From contig NC_060112.1 in assembly GCF_021155765.1 (NCBI RefSeq), positions 6,944,001 through 7,008,000 on the forward strand: a stretch of DNA of 64,000 nucleotides, read 5' to 3'. Each line of letters starts with the position of its first letter. Positions within the stretch are counted from its first letter, which is position 1. The notes below the pieces were generated by a model, which was given only the letters and a program-made list of their open reading frames with translations, did not search any database and was not told the origin of the DNA. A program made the translations under genes and the position numbers. Shown here in pieces: positions 58,016-64,000 of this stretch. The DNA is from Diprion similis. Lineage: Eukaryota; Arthropoda; Insecta; Hymenoptera; Diprionidae.

Positions 58016-59304
58016 GGGAAAACTTGAAAGTGACAGAAAATCACGTTCAGAGAGAGTAAGGAGGCGCCGACTTGTTCGGACCGGCTTGATACGGATTCAA
58101 CCTTTACGGAGGGTCTACACTGACGACGAAGCAAACTGCGTTTAACATGACGAATATACGACATCAGGAACTAAAATACTTAATCTTAAGGATCTATAAA
58201 CAATAATCAAATTACCAATATAGGCTGTTAATTATTGTACACCGATTTTGCTGATATTCGCAACAGAATACGAGATGTATGCATCGTTCGATTAATTAGA
58301 TATAATATATACGTATACATAACGCATACAAAAATATCTGCATTATAAATATGTGCGCGTGTAAAATGATCATGATAGTGATGATAATGATTGTTTTGTA
58401 AAATACAATATACGATCAGTTATTGATATTTTACTTTTTATTTTATTTTATCCTTGTATTCTTTATTCCTTATAGTCATACCTGACAATAACAAAATGCC
58501 TTTCAAGATATACTCGTTACCCATTCAGGAATTCTCGCACTACCTCTGGCGTAACTAGATTCTGGAATGAAAAGAGAAAAAATTTTGTTCCATTAAAATT
58601 TGACAGGCATCCTAGTAAGTGAAGACTGGAATGCAAGTGTTTTGAGCCACCGTTTCACAGTATCAATATTGTTGCCAGAAATCAGAGTGTAGCAAAAATA
58701 CAGCTATACTGAAAATATTAGAAGTTGATAATTCGATGTGGAAGATGAAATTTTTACTGTCATGAAATTTAAAAACACTCCAGATTTCAACTGTCTTTTC
58801 TGATATGTTGTTTCAGCTCAGCCCATCAAAATGTTCAGTGTTCTTCAAGGTAGAAAACCGTTGCCTCACTGACAATCTTTTCCAAAACTAGTTCGTCTTC
58901 TTGATCCCAACTAATCCCTGATGATCCGCATGATACGGAAGGTGGCTTCTGAATGATCGTGACAAGCAAGCCCAGTGAAATGGGACCGAAGAAGTTGAGT
59001 TGAAACTTTCTTCCAGACAACTCTCAAGTTCTCAGCTACCAAGTTCATGAAACTGAAACTAGCAGACATAGTTAGCGGCCAAACGTGTTAAACTTTTTGG
59101 AAATAGAAAAATTGCAGTTCAGTTCTCTCCTGATAATTTTATAAGAAGAATTAGAGCTTTAAGGTATTTCACAAAATTTATGAATGAACATTAGAACATT
59201 TGGCTGCTAATTCTGGCTGTTAGCATCAGCATCGTACCACGTCCTAATGTAGAAAGTGAAAAACGTACCTCTATACTTACATATTATATCCCTAATGGTG
59301 ACGC
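58016..59304. other. Spacer between giant gene and COX7C, with a possible small exon
   Basis: Holds the 3' untranslated regions of both flanking genes; AT-rich at 58,180-58,480. On the minus strand, an acceptor TTTCATTCCAG at about 58,573-58,563 is followed by an open stretch reading NLVTPEVVREFLNG and a stop near 58,518. A 61-codon frame at 59,020-58,835 could be an upstream exon. I do not recognise either and cannot join them with confidence. Confidence 0.3.
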
Positions 59305-59824
59305 TCACTTCTTCACCAACTGGTGACGAACAACAAGGAATGGGATCCCGATACCGCTGCCAAAGAATAAGACGAAGTAGGCGGTGAGCTTGTACCTGTT
59401 GTTGATGCCGAACGGCAGGTTCTGCAAATGTGGAATAAAAACTGTAGTAAAGTGAAAAGCTAAGACAAAAAGTGTATCATAATAAAAGAAGACATGAAAC
59501 ATCGCGAATTTCTTCGATATTTTACGACATTCTTTAGCGACTTGTTCAGGCGATTTTCAGCCAGAGGTTAGACCGCAATGTTAATACCAGGTTTTCGACT
59601 CGGGGCAATTAGTCATCACGTCAAATCAATCCAATTTCCAAGTGGCCAAGTACTGTGTGGTTATGCAACACGGCGGGTGCACAGCAGCTGATTTTGGGTA
59701 AGATCGAATAGTAAATGCTACTAAATATACTCACTCCTCCGGGAACACCGCCGTGAAAATCATCGGGGCCGCTTCGACGAGCAGCCGTCGTCATGAAATT
59801 TCTCACGATCTGGCGTGACAGCAT
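59305..59824 (-). CDS. COX7C: Cytochrome c oxidase subunit 7C, mitochondrial precursor
   Basis: Small nuclear-encoded subunit of respiratory complex IV in the inner mitochondrial membrane. Exons 59824-59735 and 59421-59305 join in phase to 68 aa (human 63). The N-terminal MLSRQIVRNFMTTAARRSG is a mitochondrial import presequence with Arg and hydroxylated residues. The mature part has the family signature NLPF, a single membrane helix (YFVLFFGSGIGIPFLVVRHQ) and ends QLVKK. The intron lies exactly before NLPF. Compared with the human protein, the segment before NLPF (PDDFHGGVPGG) is a few residues longer. Start chosen because the first ATG in this frame begins the presequence. Confidence 0.95.
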
Positions 59825-60698
59825 TTTCAATGATTCCTTGTTCTTTCTTCACAATTGCACGGAGTTACCTCAAGTCCAAACCTTCTTCGATCGAGGTTCG
59901 TGAAACTGCGACAGACGACACAAGAACGCCATGAACTGCGAGATACGTAGAAGACTGCACTCCTTGGACAAAATGGTGATGGACATTCGATGCAAGATGG
60001 CTTCGCATGCATTCAGTACACGACGCCATCTTTGTCTAACTACATAGTTAGTCAGCCTGATGAGTGTCTTTCCATTGGCAGCCTAAAGTAACCGGTTGCC
60101 TGAAACAAGGTACACACGTTTCCATTATACATACCTACATACATAAGTATGCAGTCGGATACAGATTCTGGCGACAAATTTTTACGACACACTCATGCTA
60201 CTAAAATTGTTTACCGGGAAATTCGTAATGTTAAGTGACTGTTAGAATAATGATTAATGACTTATTTTAAATCGTACTCTCAAAAGGGCGATTCAAGCCC
60301 AATATCATTAATTTTTTTAACTTTATACAACAGCTAAATAAGCCTTTCATTGTTGTTGTTATCCAAAGTCGGAACGGGTAAGGATGAGAGTTTTCTATAT
60401 TTTTGTAGTTGCCAAAGTAGATTTGAAAATTTAAGATCGTCATCTGCAACTCGTCCTTAAATACTCGAATTCATCTAGCGAACAGTTTAATAAACAATCG
60501 ACTTACCCGATTCTGTTTATTCATGCTTCTCGCTTATGACCGTAGTATGATACTACTATAAGGGTAACCGAATAAAAGTTTGGTAATATTACACGTACTT
60601 ACTGGTAATTATAATGATCTGAATTTAATAACTGCGGTAACAGAATATATAGTATATTTATGTATATATATATACATACACACACATGTATATGTATG

Positions 60699-60729
<31 letters not shown>

Positions 60730-62288
60730 TATGTAATATATATATATGTAATAGCTCTTACGATATGTACATCAGGTATGTAATATAATTATACATATTA
60801 TCGTATAGTTCAACGTAAATCCTAACGATTGATATACATATATAGTATAGAAATATATGATAACGGTAATAATATTAATAATAATTTTCAGTGTTACACG
60901 GTAAATACTGGATCATTATAATAAACGCAAGTTGAACCGCGTGCGGATAGTGAAGCGAAACGCGTAATACATGTATGTACATGCGTAACAACATACATAT
61001 CATATAATATAGTAACAGTAATTATAATTATAATAATAATACAGTAATTATAATAATGTATATCCTTAATAGAATTGTACTCTTCGCAATACATGTATAC
61101 CCTAAATTATGTAATACGTGACGTGAAAAATAAATACTATTACGAACAATAATATATGAATTTCTTTATATAATATATATGGTCATCACTAGTGCATTTA
61201 TATCGATCGATTATACGGATACTATTCATACTGTATCAAGGCACTGTTAAATCGTTTTTCGAAACTGTAGCTCGGGGTATGTATATTTTTATATCAAAGC
61301 ACTTATGTATCGAAAATACGATAGCTGCAGTCATTTTGCGATCAGACTCATTGTTTTGTGCATGCGTAAAAACATTTTGTAGGTATCTATTTTCTCATTT
61401 CATTTTTGCATTTTCGTCATTTGTATAAAATTCGTTATCTCGATCGCGGATTTCTAATCCGTAGATCTGCGCTCTTGAACACATTTTGCAATTATATTTA
61501 GATCAGCGTTTACAACTATTACAAGGTATTATGAAGACAATGTCCTCGCGAAAATAGAATATTAAACATCAGACCTGCTGTATAATATATCATACACTTG
61601 ATTCGAAATAGATGAATTTTTAGTTTTCATCGTTTCTATGAATGTATAAAAATGGTGTGAAATTATCGATGCTTCACCATTACAATTTCTGTTCGTCATA
61701 ATACTAAATATGTAGAATTTAAAAAATTTAACTATGCGTAAAATTGACAGATTTAGATTTTTTTGCCTTTTTGCAGATTATAAACCATCGATGCGATATG
61801 ACGATTTATGATTAATTATCGTCGCAAAATAGGATGCGTTTCATCGATTCAATGGACAAGGTATAAAAGAACCGTGAATGGAATTACATTAAAATAATCA
61901 TGGCTTGATTGGAAAGAGCGGTCAACACGATGCTAATTTCGAAAGACTAATGAGAAGATGGAATAGTCCAAAAATTATTTTATTGTTAATGTTAAAAGAA
62001 AGCAACAAAGTACGCGAACAAGTTTTCTGCCCTCATCAACATCTTTGCAAACCTTGCAATTTGACTTTCCTGTTATACTTGTTTCCTTCGAAACATTATG
62101 AAAAAAATATATACCTATAATAATATATGAAATTTAAATACCTACATACTACCATATTACGTATATAGTATGATACAAAATATTCAGATTCGATCGTCTC
62201 CATCAGGTAATACAATATCAGAAATCCACCTGCACGAGCCAGCGTTACCGTTGTCATAATTATAATAATTAACCCCGAACATCGAATC
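59825..62288. other. AT-rich spacer with microsatellites
   Basis: The first 200 bases are the COX7C leader and promoter region. The rest is AT-rich with TA dinucleotide and TAA-type simple repeats; no coding exon or RNA gene is recognised. Frames of 60-78 codons at 60,894-61,428 and 61,905-62,120 have no splice context or recognisable content. Confidence 0.55.
60650..60752. repeat. TA/TG dinucleotide microsatellite
   Basis: About 100 bases of ATAT with interspersed ACAC and GTAT. Confidence 0.9.
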
Positions 62289-63345
62289 TCAGTCGTCAAA
62301 ATCGTGCCTCAGCTTGATGTAGAGACAAGAACCAAGGATTATGCCGAACAACTCGAGGACCGAAAGGCCAAGACCAACGGCCCCCAAAATGATGAGGTGA
62401 TCCTTCGTCGTCTCGAGGAATTTGTATATGCAACCCTGTAAAAGAACATATGTGTATATTGTATAATGTACATCAGGTGGAAATATGGAGAGAAAAATAT
62501 GAAAAAGATATAAATAATTCTCACCGTGTACTGAATGTTGGATGGATGATCCCTTCGACCGCACAAAAGAGACGGCGTCTTGCAACAGCTGTCTGGTACA
62601 AGGCTTCGATTTGAAATCACCTGTTTATCTTTTCTCCACTCGCTGTACAGCCAATCTTCAAATCGCATCGCTCCGCAGCATTTGAACTGTATAATATATC
62701 GGATTATTTCGTGGACATGTCCGATGAATAAATCATCGTAGGGCAATGCGCCTGCATTTATACAATTCAGGGTCATTTTACAATGGTGGAAAACTAAACA
62801 AACGCCGATTGATCGCATGTACTTTCAGTTGCCGAAACACAGGCGGATTTCGAATACATGTACCCTAATTGCAGAAATGCAGGCGGTTTTTACGAATGAC
62901 CTGTGTCGATAAATCGTGAAGTGAAACAAAACTGCAGTTGAACTATATTCCCACATAAAACTATAATTACATGAAAATTGAAGAATTAACACAAGAAAAT
63001 GGCACAAATATTTTACAGTTGGAAAAACAGTTGTAGGGGGGGGGGGGGGGGCTAGGGAAAGTTGTATATGAACGAATAGATGAATAATTTATCATCGACC
63101 TCTGCTGTACACTTTTATACATGGATAAAAAGTCGCACAGAGCTAATCGGTGAAGTAGAACGGCTATTCACCTCCTTCTGCATTGCATCAATGGCGGCGG
63201 TTTCTCTGGATCTTATGGAATAAGTTTCGAGGAAGGTTCGATTCAGGTTCATTCTCATCTCCGGATCGACTTGCTCCTCGTAGAGTCGCGATATCGCTCC
63301 AACGCCGGCTTCCAGCACCAGCACGGCCATCACGACGAATATATA
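62289..63345 (-). CDS. Tetraspanin, 3' part of gene (third helix to C-terminus)
   Basis: Four-pass membrane organiser protein. Three joined exons (63345-63172, 62686-62525, 62435-62289), all phase 0, give 160 residues. They contain the third helix (YIFVVMAVLVLEAGVG), the large extracellular loop with the diagnostic FKCCG, then PDSCC, LLCG and GCIYKF (six cysteines in all), and the fourth helix (LGAVGLGLSVLELFGIIL) with a short tail ending RHDFDD. The PDSCC motif and loop length recall CD151-type members, but I cannot name an orthologue. Exons for helices 1 and 2 should lie to the right. A hydrophobic stretch at about 63,810-63,750 (minus: ILLGATSITIIILW) is a weak candidate. Confidence 0.88.
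63036..63051 (+). repeat. Poly-G run of 16
   Basis: Sixteen consecutive G in an intron of the tetraspanin gene, on the plus strand. Confidence 0.95.
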
Positions 63346-64000
63346 CTGCATCAAAAGAGCAAAAAAAAAGGACATGTTACTCTTTATCTTCGATTATATG
63401 TATAATCTTCTCCAAAAATTACCAGCACATAATAGGTTTTCCATCAGTGATTTTACAGAGAGTCAATTACTAATTACATTTTATATTTAATGAATCTTTT
63501 AAACCATACGAAAGAAAACAAAGAAGATGAATTAAAATATGGTACTAAGATCAGCGTTCAGTTTACAAGTCATTATACATGTGGATGCAGAGGAATAAAA
63601 TAAGAAAAACGAGAGAAGGGATCGCTCGTTCCGTTCTCCTTTCCGCGGCGGTAATCTTGTTGTTGCCCATTACTGATGCCCTTATAGGCAGACCAAGAAG
63701 AACTAGAGGAAGAAGAAGAAGAGGTGTATTACGTATAAAAGTTCCTGACCCAGAGGATGATGATCGTGATCGAGGTTGCACCGAGTAAAATCGTCGCTGC
63801 GTGTATGCATGAATGTGTTTTGGGTTCAATCCCACGCGTATACGTATACACAGGTATAATACCTTTGTGTATATATGCCTTAAATGTACAAGACTCGTTG
63901 AGAAAGAAGGAGAAAGAGAGAGGGAGGGAGGGAGGGAGGGAGGGAGGGAGAGAGAGAAAGAGACGAATTAAGGACCGAAACACGAGTCTCGACTCGCGAT
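63346..64000. other. Upstream part of the tetraspanin gene, exons unresolved
   Basis: Intronic or upstream sequence on the minus strand. Contains the weak helix-like segment at about 63,750-63,810 and a GGGA simple repeat at 63,920-63,950. I could not place the first two helices. Confidence 0.4.
63920..63950 (+). repeat. GGGA tetranucleotide microsatellite
   Basis: Seven or so copies of GGGA inside a longer purine run (GAAAGAGAG on either side). Confidence 0.92.

Noticed and set aside
58016-58145. Extension of the giant protein past 58,015
   Set aside because: The frame stops at TGA 58,013-58,015; skipping it would need a 39-base intron, too short to be likely.
60894-62120. Frames of 60-78 codons in the AT-rich spacer
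   Set aside because: Low complexity, no homology I can see, no splice context.

Overview
The window is nuclear DNA of an insect. Multi-exon genes with short GT-AG introns, a secreted angiotensin-converting enzyme, nuclear COX7C, a YEATS2-type chromatin gene, a tetraspanin, a long tandem satellite and a 5'-truncated LINE all fit this. The small introns and AT-rich spacers would suit Hymenoptera, but that is a guess; nothing here fixes the order.

Layout. Positions 1-15,540 are a tandem satellite with a 312-bp unit, open at the left edge of the window. It is split at 11,874-13,842 by a degraded, 5'-truncated non-LTR retrotransposon on the minus strand. Copies at the right edge are decayed and carry a 30-bp internal duplication. 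After a spacer holding a diverged inverted repeat comes a YEATS2 homologue (17,473-21,571, +, 8 coding exons, 1,162 aa). Tail-to-tail with it lies a secreted single-domain ACE (21,972-25,704, -, 11 exons, 642 aa) with every catalytic residue I could place. A small secreted basic protein of unknown function (27,453-28,285, +, 254 aa) follows.

The centre of the window is one giant gene (29,492-58,015, +). I joined 12 exons whose phases all agree, giving about 8,888 residues. One exon alone is 18.8 kb (29,598-48,421). The product has a short signal peptide, a Ser/Thr/Glu-rich mucin-like region with several generations of tandem repeats, acidic Asp/Glu/Asn repeats, a coiled coil, and thousands of lysine-rich residues. 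After these come one Ig domain, a Cys-rich (ephrin-receptor-like) module, one transmembrane helix and a cytoplasmic tail of about 145 residues. Furin-type sites, one of them immediately before the Ig domain, suggest the huge ectodomain could be shed. I recognise no named family for the whole protein; it is the best candidate here for something undescribed.

The right end holds COX7C (59,305-59,824, -, 68 aa), an AT-rich spacer with microsatellites, and the 3' half of a tetraspanin gene (62,289-63,345, -). All gene models were read by hand from splice sites and frames; no transcript or database evidence was available.
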